DNA from: Neoceratodus forsteri
Taxonomy: Eukaryota; Chordata; Ceratodontiformes; Ceratodontidae
Length of the DNA stretch: 64,000 nt
Assembly: GCA_016271365.2 (NCBI GenBank)
Contig: CM028129.1
Span: 844,768,001-844,832,000 of the forward strand
Direction of reading: 5' to 3'
Part shown: positions 36,186-47,475 of the stretch, piece by piece
Layout: every line of letters starts with the position of its first letter
How positions within the stretch are numbered: position 1 is the first letter of the stretch
Made by a program: the position numbers and the translations under genes
The notes under the pieces: generated by a model
What the model was told of the DNA's origin: nothing
Databases searched by the model: none
What the model saw: the letters and a program-made list of their open reading frames with translations, nothing else

Positions 36186-39000
36186 TACTAACATACTAAC
36201 ATACTAAAATGCCAGCAGAATAGGCCTAATGGTCTTTCATGTCTGCTCGTTTGGTCAGCCCCCACCCTGGGTGCTGACCTTGCTGTCCCCCTCGCCTTCT
36301 CTGGCTTCTCCCTTCCCAGTTCCGGATATTCTTGCTGCATTGGATTTTGCTTCCTGAACCCTTCCCCTGTACCTGTCCCACCCCCTCTTGAACCCCTCCA
36401 CTGTCTCTGCCTCCACCAGCCCCCTAGGTAGTGCATTCCATGGCTCTACCACCTCTCAGTGAAGTAGCACCTCCTCCTTTCTCCCCTGAATCTTCCCCTC
36501 CAGCTTCCACCCATGCCCCTAGTGGCCCCCTCCTCCTTCCTTCAAGCACCTCACTGTTCCTCCCCTATTTACCCTCTTCATGTACCTGAAGACCTCTATC
36601 ATGTCCCCCCGGTCCCTTCTCTTCCAAAGTGTACATATTTAGCTCTTCGAGCCTCTCCTCATAGGTCCTGTCCCCAAGCCCCAAATCATTTTGGTTGCCC
36701 TCCTCTGGACCCTCTCCAGGAGGTTAATATCCCTCTTTAAGTGCGGCCTCCAAAACTGCACGCAGTACTCCAGGTGCGGCCTCACCAAGCAGTTATACAG
36801 AGGAGTATCACTCTCCTTCTGGAGGTGATCCCCTAGTGATGCATCCCAGCATCCTGTTGGCCTTGGCTGCTGCCTCCTACAAGTCTCAGAGTTGTTCATC
36901 TTGACATCCACCACCATCCCCAGGTCCCTCTCAGCCATCGAGACTTGTAGTATTTCCCCACCAGGGTGGGTTTCTGGCCCCCAGGTGGAGTACCTTGCAT
37001 TTCCCTGCATTAAACCTCAGCTTCCACTTTCTAGACCATCTTTCCAGAGCCTCCAGGTCCCCCTGCAGGGCCACCCTCCCCTCCTCCCCATCCACCAAAT
37101 CAAATTTCCATGATTTGGGACCCTGGAACCTTATCTAACTCCTCATCCTGTGGTCTATAAACTAACCCCATCCTTAGTTTCCTCCCCTTAGTGGATTGGA
37201 CCTGCACCCACAATGATTCTGTTTTTCCATCCACCCTTTCCTCTCTAATACAGATTATCCAGTCCTTCACATACAAAGCCACTCCCCCTTCCCATTTCCC
37301 TATACTTTCTATATATTTTGTACCGAAGGACTGCGTGGTCCCAGTCATGGTTTGGTGTGGCCCATGTCTCTATGATGGCCACTATGTCCACCTCACCATT
37401 GACAATTAGTGCCTGCATCTTTCATTTTATTTCACAGGCTTCTGGTGTTCAGAGGCACAGTCCCCCACTGCGACTCCCTTTTGCCTTGTTTCACTCAGTC
37501 CCTTCTTCCCTCTTACCCCCCCCACTTGCCATTAAAGACCCTCCTGCTTTTTTTACTTAGATGTAACCTGTCTGATGCATACAGGTCTTTATTTTCCCAG
37601 GTCCCTTCTCATTCATCAACTATCTCCTACCCCTCCACCTCACACCACCCTCAGAGCTATACACTGAATTCCTCAATTCTAACTTTCCTCGCAGTGCTGA
37701 CCTTTGGACTGGGAGCATGTCAGAGAAGGCTACTGTACTCCCTACCATGCTGCAGATTTTCCCTACCTTTCTGAACCTCTCTTGCATGACTGCCATCTCA
37801 CACCCTACAGGGTCTTTCATAACCATGTGTACTATTATGTGAGATTTCGCACCCTACTGCCCCATGTGCTTGGATATTAGAGATCCCACTCTCTGCTGTC
37901 ATACATTCTACCCACCCTATGGCTTGCTCTTGATCCCTTCCCACCTCAACCCCTTTACTATTGAATCCCCCAGGATCCACCCTTCCCCCTCATTCCTGTG
38001 CCCCTCCCCTACCCATCTCTGCCCATACCACTGCCCACTTCTGGCTGCCCCCTCCTTCTCCTCCTGCATGTCCTGTACTCCCCCTTAATCCCTTGCACTA
38101 GCTACTCCTGTCCCATCCCCCACTACCTAACCCACAGTTCCATCCAGCTCTCCCCCATCCTTTCCCTTCTGCTTGCCCCTCAGCATGTCCTCTCACTCAC
38201 CCTTCCCCTCTGCCACATTCTATACATCCTCTGCCCTCTCTTTTTTCCTCTCTCTCTCTCCCCTACAATCCCTGAAGTCCTTCCTCTTATTGCCTCCTTC
38301 CATCCCCATCTCACTGTCCTTACTTTTCCCACCAAGTTCCCCCTCTTCCCCTCTGTCCTGAGAAAGGAACCTGTTCTGAACTGGCACCTTTGGTGGTGCT
38401 CCAGCTGCACACCCTCCCCTCTCCATCTTGCCCATTCCCCATACCGTTATCCACCCCCCCATCCCACTTAGGGTCTTCTGTCCTACTGGGGAAGATGGAC
38501 CCTGAGGACCTTCCCACTCTCTTTCTCCTTCCTTTCCCCCCTTTGTGGCCTCACCCATGGTGGCTCCCCTGCTGTTCTCTCCCCCTTTCCTGCCTCCAGT
38601 CCCTGTGGCTCCACTGCCTCCCATACATACCCCACAGATCCACTCCCCCTCCAGCGTACCTTTCTCCTGCCTCAACTGGCACAGCTCTGTTCTCAGTTGT
38701 CCAATATTCCGGAAAACCAGGCATCCCCCATCTCTCAGAGAACTCCCAGACAGACCACTGATTCACATCCTCTGCACCCTACAACCCTACCTGCCTTCTC
38801 CTGCCACCACCACATGTGTCTTCTCCACATTTTACATTCTAGACACTCCTTACTAATGCAGTTAGTTGTCCCCATTAATGTTATGGAGCTTTTACCCCTC
38901 TGGTGACAGACCCCAGATTGGTAGCAGCTGCAGTTTCTGTTGAACCCCTACCTACTTCTTCCTTCTCCTCTTGCCTGACCTGCCATTCATTGAGCAGAAT
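36186..39000 (-). mobile_element. CR1 LINE (copy c), internally deleted
   Basis: The left end has three CATACTAA-like units (36184-36208). The C-terminal part of the ORF2 protein ([32 protein letters not shown]; 36639-37010) is followed, going upstream, directly by an endonuclease frame (37348-37100; KYIESIGKWEGGVALYVKDW). The RT core between them is missing. ORF1-like sequence with esterase-type motifs lies at about 37560-37980. C-rich DNA (G-rich on the sense strand) extends to about 38960. The true 5' end is not certain. Confidence 0.85.
37560..37985 (-). pseudogene. CR1 ORF1 remnant with GDSL-type esterase motifs
   Basis: On the minus strand residues WILGDSIVKGLRWEG appear near 37975, matching block I of GDSL/SGNH esterases with the nucleophile serine kept. 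IIVHMVMKD near 37835 is in the place of the HVGTND block, and LYASDRLHLS near 37595 matches the last block with the Asp and His. ORF1 proteins of several CR1/L2-clade LINEs are known to carry an esterase domain. Frames are broken, so it is not functional as it stands. Confidence 0.7.
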
Positions 39001-39300
39001 AGCCTGTGGCCTGTAGTCCTTCCAACAGATGACTAAGACATCATGTATTTAGATGCCACACACCTACTTTGTGGCACTCAAGCTTTACAGTCGCTCACAT
39101 AAGGGGTCTCATGGAGCTCTGGGGTTCATATGTAAACTACAGCTGCCCTGCTGACTGGCATGTAGTGCATGGTCAGCAACAGTTTCTGAACAGATCCTCC
39201 CTTACCCGCCCTCTAGTGTCTTCCTCCCTTCTCCTACACATGCAAACCCCCAGTAATAGCTCGATTTCAGGCCATCATGTCCCTTTTATTCAATCCCCCC
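38000..39300 (-). other. G-rich (sense strand) CR1 5' region and flank
   Basis: The plus strand is extremely C/T rich up to about 38800. Long Ser/Pro/Leu frames on the plus strand and Gly/Glu/Arg frames on the minus strand are by-products of this composition. The minus-strand frame 38675-38220 is likely ORF1 N-terminus or leader of CR1 copy c. Beyond about 39000 similarity to CR1 is not clear. Confidence 0.45.
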
Positions 39301-41199
39301 CACAGAATCAGCATTTATGAAAATGTTTTAATAACTTTTTTAACAATATGACACAAAATCCATTTTATAAGCACAATAAGACACTCCAGGGTTTTATTGA
39401 TGCTTAGATTATCACACTACTAGGAGTTATAAGGCCCTCTACAGAAAATGAAGAAACCTCCAGCACTGTAGCCCCTGTGGTGAAGCGCTCCCTACAAATA
39501 TCACAAACAAAAAGTACATGCATCAAAAGAGTGGAATTGACTGTTTTGAGTGAATGTGCTTTTTTGTTTTGGTTTGTGCTGTAAGGCCATCTGCCTGTGG
39601 CATTGGTCTTTAGCATGCCCCTGCAGTAATCTTTTCATAAATCCCACCCTGTTGAGTCTTACTGCTTACATAGTAGTTCTATTGCCAGCCCTGGTTTGGG
39701 AATGAGCTAAGTCTCTTATTCGTTAGACTGCTGGGAAGTGGACACATTATGGAGGTGATCAATCTCCCCCTCACTAGACCACACCCCTCCCCTGCAGCAA
39801 GCTCAAAGATTGTACACAGAAGTGACCACGAAAGAGAATGCTTGCCCACACCTCAATTGCAGGTCTGATTGTGGGTCTGAATAGGGAAAAATAGTAAAAG
39901 AAAATAAGAAATAAAAAAAAAATGAATTCCAATTTTGTAAGCTGTAGCATCAGCTAACAATCATGGCTGAAGTACTTTGCAGGAATTGCTTGCAGTTGTG
40001 CACTCTGTATCTGTGTGATCAATTACCTCTAGTGGCTGAATTAATAACAGTTGGATGTTTTATCATATCTGTATTAATAGAATTTTCCACAGACTGCAGT
40101 TCACACTCCACTGCATTTCAGCATCCATCACATTTAGTAACTGTTTTAATTTCCAGGGCTATCACACTAGTTCTTAGGTAGACCTATAAGGGGATTCAAT
40201 ACACTAGATGGTCACAGTAATAAGCTCTAAAGAGAATTATGAGGACAATAAGTAAGGTTTCAGTTTGTTGCAAGCATTAAGAGTTCACCTTGGGATTATT
40301 TTCTTTAACCAAAACAGATATATCTGCTTTCGAGATGTAACGTTCTCAGATTTGGCTTCTGCTTCAAGCAGATGGCTGTAATATTATCAGAACCTGAATA
40401 TTGATTATACACCAATTTTCATTTCTCTCTCACCAGCTTTCCCAGTTTTTAAATTACTAAATGTTCTGAAAAGTAAGCAATTACCCCAAACCAGCTTGCC
40501 ACAGTGATATTTGTTCTGGGTGAAGCATGTTTTTTTCAGCAGTTTTTCCAGTGCAAATCATTTCCCTTCTAATTCCTTCTCTCTTATTACTGGTGTTGTT
40601 TCTCAGTTCACTTCACAACAGCTGAGGCATAAAGCACTAATGCTGCTCACAGCAGTCATGTCACATCTGCTTGGCAACTACAACAGCAATAATTTGCAAA
40701 GCAGCTATAACTGTTCACTCGAGTAGGTGCCCACATTCCACCGATTGAATTTACCTTTTCTAAACAAACTGCAAAGGTTGTATACAAGATGTTGAGAATT
40801 AATAAGCTCATTTTTTAAAAATATGGATAGGAGGATTTTGTTCTCCATTGTTTACTTATCCTACTGTAGTCTGAGTTTACCTTGTTGTTCTAAAGAATTA
40901 GGCATTGCTGTTTTTCCCCCATACCTGCCCAGGGTTTATATCTGCTTTAAGAAAAGGGAAAGACTGTTATTTAGGCATTAAGACATGACAGGATGTGTTT
41001 TTTTGTGGGATAATGGCACAAGTCAGGAACTGAGGTACTAGGGAAAGGCAAGTACACCCAAGAAGGGCCATTATCCCACAATTATATACACCATGGAGTT
41101 TCTTGCAGCAATTATGACATGGCATCCCTGATTTGTAAGTTTACAACTGCATAATGAGGTTCAGAAAGTGATATTTCTGACCTGTGCTGTTGTGCTGCA
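39301..41199. other. Unassigned AT-rich stretch
   Basis: No family was recognised over most of this stretch. GGGATAATGGC near 41009 and GCCATTATCCC near 41069 form an inverted pair 50 bases apart. The extreme right may already be the plus-strand LINE described next. Confidence 0.4.
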
Positions 41200-41310
41200 A
41201 TAATGCATGGTCATGCGATCAGATTGCACCAACAATCGCAACACAATCAGTTTCTATCCTCTGCCACCTCAGGAACATTCTTTACAAAATTGTCTTCCAA
41301 GAAATCTTTG
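41200..41310 (+). mobile_element. LINE fragment left of the gypsy insertion
   Basis: In one plus frame the last bases read SVSILCHLRNILYKIVFQE, which matches the RT segment usually reading YRPISIL...LEKIVF. The next expected RT segment (a degenerate GFRKGHS-TTT-like stretch and CFTDHVIKSM) starts just right of the gypsy element at about 58920. The two parts are therefore one LINE split by the LTR element. Confidence 0.7.
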
Positions 41311-43556
41311 TGTAACCCCTAGGTGGTGCTATCCCAAGGGCTACTACCTCTGCCTGCTTGGCTAGTAGCAGGTTATGGGGCCTGGGTACTGAAACAGTTG
41401 CCTCCACCCGGAGGTCAGGGTTCCTTAGTGGTCACGCTAACCTGGGCACAGCATTCTGGGACACTGTAACCCCCTTCTTTCCCTTCTAGTGGCCTGAACA
41501 ATATATAGTAATCACTTTTGCAATGACCCTTACTACCATACAAGTACCCACACTGTTTGCACGTACCACCAGGACTGGTTCCTCTGGCTCGACCCTAGGA
41601 ACCCCCTGTAAAACAAGGTTATGCACAGGAAATAGCAACAGCACAGTAGTTTTGGCACAAACTGGAACCACGGTCAGGTTAAATGCAAAAAGAGTTAAAT
41701 CTGATTTACTTAGGGGACTTGAACAAGGGAGGGGCATAATCAAGTTGATTTGCTTAAAGGCTATATCAATCAAATAGTTATGCATGCACTTCAGAGTCCC
41801 TATACAGTCACACACTTTGAGTACCTAGGTGGGGAAGGGGTGGGCTAGCCAGGAACGTTGCCTGGAGTAGGCTGACATCACAGCTGGTTGAGGCCCTGTG
41901 ATGGAAGAAAACAACATGCACAACACACACTATTTGTAATCCAGAGCCAGAGGGCTCAGTTCATGAAAGAAAAGGCAACAAGACAATCAGATGACAACAA
42001 TTTAGATTTAGCTGGTGTTGCAGGGATCTACCCTGAAGTTTACTCATGATACCCAATACTGGACACAGGCAGGATGAAATTGAGACTGCAGGTTGTTGAG
42101 CTGGAGTGCCAGGAGAAGTAGTGCCCACACAAATCACCAAGGTGTTGTTCCTGTTCAAGGCATTGAGCAGGGGGCTGATCCCCAGGCAGGTCTCTTGTCG
42201 ATGACTTTCTCTGTGTAACGGGTATTCTGGCTGGGCCAGTGTGGCAAAGCCAAGGTCAAATGGAGATGAATATGGATTTCAGTCCGTGGAGCTGGATGCA
42301 GCCTCCATCAAGCAAAACACAGTTCAGACATGCATTGGGGAACCAAATCACGACCCATTATCAGAACACAGCACATTTATATGTTTTATGGCCCCAACCC
42401 TGGGGAATTCTCTACCTCATTGAGTGAGAGATTGCCTGACTGTCCAAAGTTTTAAGTCAGCCCTAAAGACATATTTGTTTAGTCTGGCATATCCAGATTT
42501 TTAAATATATTTATTGATTGATTTTAGGATTTTGTTTTAATTTTATGTATTGATTTGTTGTAAAAGTGCCTTGGTTTTGGAAAGGTGCTTTTTAAAAATA
42601 AAGTATTCATTCATTCATTCAAGAAATTCCACTATACCTAGCAGATTGCTCCCTGGTTGCAATCACAGAGTCTCTGCACAATCCTAGAGTTCAAAGGCAA
42701 CCCCAACAGGCCGATCGCTTTCAGCAAATCTTCGGTCTTCTTCAGGTGGGAGTCTGGTCACCATTCAGGGGCTTAATTCATTCCCACAACTCAGATTCAG
42801 TCTAAATAAATTCTCTTCTCCCTCTCAGGGACAGCAGGCAGGTGTGCAGGCCAAAACTCAGGCCTTTCCACAGTTCTCCCATGTGAAACTACGCAGAACG
42901 GCTTCTCGACTGTCTCAAACTGTTGCTTCTTCTCCTCCCAATTCAGAACTAACTTAAACTGTCAGCAAGCCTGGGACTTTCCCCAGGACCCAAAGGTTCT
43001 TTTGGCTGATCTGTCTGTCAGTCACAACAAGGGCTCCCCCTCCAGGTTCAATTAGGTGCCAAAAGCCCAAAACTACAATTCCTACAGAATTTTGCTCTCA
43101 CAAAGTCCCTGGGGACAAGCTCCATTTTAGAGTTTCCAGAGGTACTGATTGGCCCATCTCGGCAGTCCAGGCCCAAAATGGTGGTGATAAACAGAAACTG
43201 TCCATGCTGCAAAGAAGGCAGGTTAGACAAACTACAATAACTTTACTGCTCTAATAGATAATCAGCAAACAGTTACATCCTCTAACAAAGCTCCCTCTGC
43301 GCAACTAGTGATGGCAGAAACAGAGTGATTATCTGGCAGCCTGAGTGGGACTCGAGCATGGAAACATTCAGCCCCCTCCCAGATTAATTATTACTGCAGT
43401 CTAGGCAGCATCTTAAAGAGACAGTACACAGAGGCTATACAGGCACTCTGGGAATAACATTTAAACAGCTAAACCGCAGGACACCAGCCTGGCAGTGAGC
43501 ATTCAGACAAGCTCAAGGAAGACTTTTCAGGAACCCCCATTTGTAGGGGGGTTACA
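41311..43556 (-). repeat. 3' LTR of the gypsy element
   Basis: The block starts TGTAACCCCTAGG and ends GGGGGGTTACA, matching 56876-58884 throughout except for the 237-bp insert at 42384-42620. It is the 3' LTR because pol runs toward it on the minus strand. Confidence 0.92.
42384..42620 (+). mobile_element. L2-like LINE 3' end inserted in the LTR
   Basis: The sequence GCCCCAACCCTGGGGAATTC and the finish AAAGGTGCTTTTTAAAAATAAA match the 3' ends of the L2-like copies near 12700-12890 and 31310-31530. It ends in four ATTC units. The other LTR lacks it, so it landed after the gypsy element had inserted. Confidence 0.88.
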
Positions 43557-43569
43557 CCCTTCCCTGCCT
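43557..43569 (-). promoter_or_regulatory. Polypurine tract
   Basis: The minus strand reads AGGCAGGGAAGGG immediately before the TGTAAC of the 3' LTR. This is where plus-strand DNA synthesis is primed in LTR elements. Confidence 0.75.
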
Positions 43570-43932
43570 GGATAAAACTTAGCGTCCGCGTCAAGTCTGT
43601 ACCATCACACTATTGAAAATGCAATATAAACGATGCACATATAACATTAGCATACTATGCAAATACTATCTAATGCATCAGTTAATGTAAACTATACCTT
43701 TACTATACATATTCACTATACTTAACAATACTTATGCATGTTTCATACAGGTAATACTGATTCTACTATGATTAATACATTAGTAACATGACAATATTGA
43801 TTCATGTAATAACTTCTTGCACATTAAACAATGTGAGAGGAGGCCCTTCCCTATCAGTTAACTTGGGGTTGGATGGGGCAGGGGCACCATACTGAGAAGG
43901 AAGAACAATCAACCTGGAATTGGCCCTTAAGC

Positions 43933-44997
43933 TCAGTTTGGGTAGTGAGCTCTAAGAAACATAAAGACCTTTGTGAACTGCATTGAGAGGCAAATCCACT
44001 GACCTCCAGGGAGAATCATAACTGAAGCACAATGCTGGCTTAATAGCTCGGCCAGTCTTTCTGGGGGGAACAACCATAGTATCTGCACTTTCAGCACTAG
44101 TCTTGGGGTATTCATCACTTGTGAGAGGTGCCTCTGCATGGATGGGAATGTCCAAACTTGGAGCACTGTCAGCTCCTTGTTCTGTAGGCTCTGGTTCCAC
44201 AACACTTGGCTCATTTTGAAAAGGTTCAGGTACAAGTAGGCTTTATGGCACTGAAAGGGGGCTTTCAGCACTCTCATACTGTTCTTCAAGTTCTGGGGTG
44301 TCACCAGAGAGACTCAGACCATCAGCCCCTTCCTCATGCAATTCACAGAGTTCCACAAAACACAGGTTGTCCGCAGTCTCAGATGTTTTACTTTGCACTT
44401 CACTTTCAGGGAACATTGGCTCCAAGGACGAAGCTGGGGGTTAGACAGTCCAGAAGGCTCAGCTTCATCCTCACAATTAGTCATAGGGTTACCTCGAAAC
44501 AGTTGATGCAATTCATAGGAGGAGTAATAGGCATTTTCACATTCACTATCGTCAGAGGTGGACTGACAATCTCTACCATTCTGGGCCTACTGTGCGGGAA
44601 ACCTCAATTCTGTAACCACTGGGGTACATGGACTCTGTCTCTTTCTTGCAGCAGCATGAGTCACTGGTCCAGGGGAATCAGTTTCTGATGGTTCAGCCTC
44701 AATTATGACTTGGCCAATAGATAGCAAGTGGTTATGGTGCATGGTCTTGACAGCTTTAGAGTTATTCACTGGGCGCACTTTGTACACTGGCAAATCATCC
44801 AACTTTCCAAGTACTATGTGGGGAAGATGGTGCCACCTATCAGCAATTTTGTGTTTGCCATGCAGTCCCAAATTGCATAACAACACACGGTCTCCAGGCC
44901 GAAGTTCTTGAGCCTTTACTTTTTTATCATGCCTCTCTTTGTTGGTGAGATTTGTCTTGGCAGCCATTGTCTGGGCTAATTGATAGGCATGGTTCAA
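43933..44997 (-). pseudogene. Integrase C-terminal domain and acidic tail of gypsy pol
   Basis: The 136-residue frame from 44997 contains LRPGDRVLLCNLGLHG and a DRW-HLPHIVLGKL segment followed by PVYKVRP, the usual GPY/F-like C-terminal module of gypsy integrases. Further toward 43933 come acidic, Ser/Pro/Glu-rich frames and a terminal stretch with PPRKTGRAIKPALCFSY residues. Frameshifts separate these pieces and also separate the module from the catalytic core at 45085. Confidence 0.8.
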
Positions 44998-45084
44998 TTG
45001 AGCTTTAAGTTTCTGTACATACTGCAGATAGTTTTTGGCTTGGACCGCATCTGGAGAGACCCCAAAGCAGACATCAACTGGCAG

Positions 45085-46164
45085 TCAGGCCTCCCTCCCG
45101 AACATGATGCGGTAGGGAGAGAATCCTGTAGCATCCTTTTTTGTGCAATTGTAGGCATGTACCAAGGTGCTAATCTGCTGGCTCCACTTAGGCTTGTCTT
45201 TTGGATGGAGGGTGCCCAGTATATCTAGAAGGGTGTGGTTAAAACATTCTGGTTGAGGGTCCCCTTGTGGGTGATAGGGGGTCGTTCTTGACTTCCACCC
45301 CCCCCACAGAGAGAGCATTTCCCTGATTAGCTGTCTCACAAAGCATCTGCCTTGATCAGAGTGGATCCACTGGGGGGAACCATAGTGGATGAAGAAATTG
45401 TCCACTTGCACCTTGACCACAGTAGAGGCTTTTTGATCTTTGGTTGGAAAAGCTTGTGCATACCATGTGAAATGATCTGTAACTACTAACACATTGCTAA
45501 TATTCCGCTGATCAGGTTCTAAACACAGAAAGTCTATGCAAACCTGTTCCATGGGGGTGTTGGTAGCAATATTGACAAGTGGGGCAGCCCTCTGAGGCAG
45601 GGCTTTTCTTTGCAGGCAATGACTGTAGGTGTTTACGTGGTGCTCAACATCGGCCCCCACCTTGGGCCAGTAGAAGAGAGAATGTACCAGGTCAAGGGCC
45701 CTGTCAATACCGAGGTGCCCCATGTGATTGTGGAGGGTCCTCAGTACCAAATCTTTAAAGGCCATGGGCCGGACCAATTGTTGCTTGTCTACTTGACCAC
45801 TATGATCCACTGTCTCTCTATATAACAAATGATTGAGTAACTTCAACCTGGGGCCTTCTTTAAACAATAAGGCAGTTCGCAAGTCAGGGGAACTCAACTT
45901 AGACACATCTTTCCCTGCATGCAAGGCATCCAGTGCAGAATGAATCATAGAATCTTGGGATTGAGCCCACTGAATACTATCATTGTCAAACTGAGGCAGT
46001 GCACTAATATCTAGAGCACAGAAATGGCAATAGGCAGCCAGGATGCAGGTATCAGAAGGGCCCAAGCAATCTACTAAACAGTCCACTGTGTCCGCATACA
46101 TCTGTTCATCTATGTCAAACTTTTGGCACAAGGCTTGGATGTCAGATGACACAGCCTGATCCAA
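45085..46164 (-). pseudogene. Gypsy integrase (359 uninterrupted residues)
   Basis: The frame starts just after the RNase H end. The zinc-binding region shows HNHMGHLGIDRAL with both histidines, but the CxxC pair reads YSHC, so the first cysteine is replaced by tyrosine. The catalytic DDE triad is visible: D in CIDFLCLEP, D in IHSDQGRCF, and E in PQPECFNHTLL. The core continues with HAYNCTKKDATGFSPY, a standard block. The protein would insert element cDNA into chromosomal DNA. It is part of a pol polyprotein broken elsewhere, so no functional product is expected. Confidence 0.9.
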
Positions 46165-46385
46165 TCACTCTTGGAAACTGGCCTTCATGATAAGGCATCA
46201 GCATCAATATGGTTCAGTCCTGGATGGTATTCAACAGCATAATCATTGGTTGACAATGCGGAAAGCCACCAGCGCCCATTGGTGTCTTACTTAGCTGAAG
46301 TCTATACATAGGTTAATGGATTAGTGTCGGTCTTCACCAATATCTTTGCCCCATAGAGGTGTTCATGAAACTGGTTGATGATGGC

Positions 46386-46462
46386 TCATTTTAGTGCAAG
46401 GAACTCCAGCTTGTGCACAGGGTAGTTTTGCTCTGACAGGGTCACGCTCCTACTGGTGAAAG
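46386..46462 (-). pseudogene. Gypsy RNase H, distal part
   Basis: Residues SRSVTLSEQNYPVHKLEFLALK complete the RNase H segment (normally SR-L---E-NYP---LE-LA--) after the SINE insertion. They join in frame with the part right of 46920 once the SINE and one TGAAAG copy are removed. Confidence 0.85.
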
Positions 46463-46919
46463 AAGAAGAAGAATCAGCATTTATATAGCACTTTTCATAC
46501 ACAGTATCCCAAAGCACTTTACAAGCAATGCTAGACTGGTAGTGAAGTGACTTATTGTGTGGTGGCAGCCATATCACACATCATCACCTACCCACAGCCT
46601 GGATAATTGCATGAACTGGTTTATGGGAAGGGGAATGTTGGCCAGGACACCAGGAATGTTCCCTGCTCTTTACGAAGAGTACCCTGAGTTCTTTTGCTTC
46701 CACCTGGACACCCACCAGGACAACACCAGGATGGTCAGAAGGGACCTCAGTTTAACGTCTCATCCAAAGAACAGCACACCCCAGCAGTACACCACCCTCC
46801 AATACTGCACTTGGATGCCAGCGATTTTTTAGGTGCAAGTCCATCCCGGTGTGGGACGAGAACCCATGACCTTCTGGTCCAGAGGCAGATGTGCTACCAA
46901 CTGAGCCACACTGACACCA
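46463..46919 (-). mobile_element. tRNA-headed SINE inserted in gypsy RNase H
   Basis: TGAAAG flanks the block at 46457-46462 and 46920-46925 as a target duplication. On the minus strand the head reads GTGGCTCAGTTGGTAGCAC, an A box, then GGGTTCTCGTCCCAC, a degenerate B box, as in RNA polymerase III promoters of tRNA-derived SINEs. The body has GGATGAGACGTTAAACTGAG. The 3' end AAGTGCTATATAAATGC resembles L2-like LINE tails and is followed by TTCTTCTTCTT. It would have been mobilised by a partner LINE. Confidence 0.9.
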
Positions 46920-47228
46920 TGAAAGCCACTGGTCTCAAACCATCCTCATGGTCTTGATACAGCACAGCTCCTAGACCCTGCAGACTAGCATCAGTATGCA
47001 GCACATAGGGCTTGGTGGGGTCAGCATAGGCGAGGATGGGGGCATGGGTGAGCTGGTATATGACTTTGTGGAAAGCCGCTTCACAGTCTGTGTCCAACAG
47101 GACCAGAAGAGTTCACCTGTGTGGAAGTATACTTTCTCTGGTTCTTTGATGGCCCCTTTTTTGTATTTATGATTGGTAGGAGGATAACCCTAGGTAAGAT
47201 TCAAGAGCAGGCGAATCACTTTGGAATA
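46920..47228 (-). pseudogene. Gypsy RT thumb/connection and RNase H start
   Basis: Residues PPTNHKYKKG near 47170 and ILAYADPTKPYVLHTDASLQ near 47020 match the region between RT and RNase H in gypsy pol. HTDAS carries the first RNase H aspartate. A stop near 47185 and a frameshift near 47100 are present. The LINE at 47229 interrupts it upstream. Confidence 0.85.
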
Positions 47229-47475
47229 TTTATCTTTATTTATTTAAACTTTTGTTTACCGGGTAAACAACATGAGCCAAGGCCATTTTTCAAATGTGAC
47301 CCAAGACCATAATCAAAGTTACAGTCAAGATGTAAATACAATTAAGTACATATGCAATACAATACAATTACTAACAGACAAACATTATCATAATAAGACA
47401 CTAACAACAATACATTAATAACAATGACAAACCATAGTACTTTAAAAATATTGTCTCACTGATGCTTTAAAAGCA

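Noticed and set aside
38000..38860. Long plus-strand Ser/Pro/Leu-rich open frames (up to 157 codons)
   Set aside because: They arise from C/T-rich DNA opposite the G-rich CR1 5' region; the minus strand carries the recognisable CR1 motifs next to it.
46840..46919. A tRNA gene on the minus strand
   Set aside because: The A and B boxes are degenerate and the block is the head of a SINE bounded by a 6-base target duplication.
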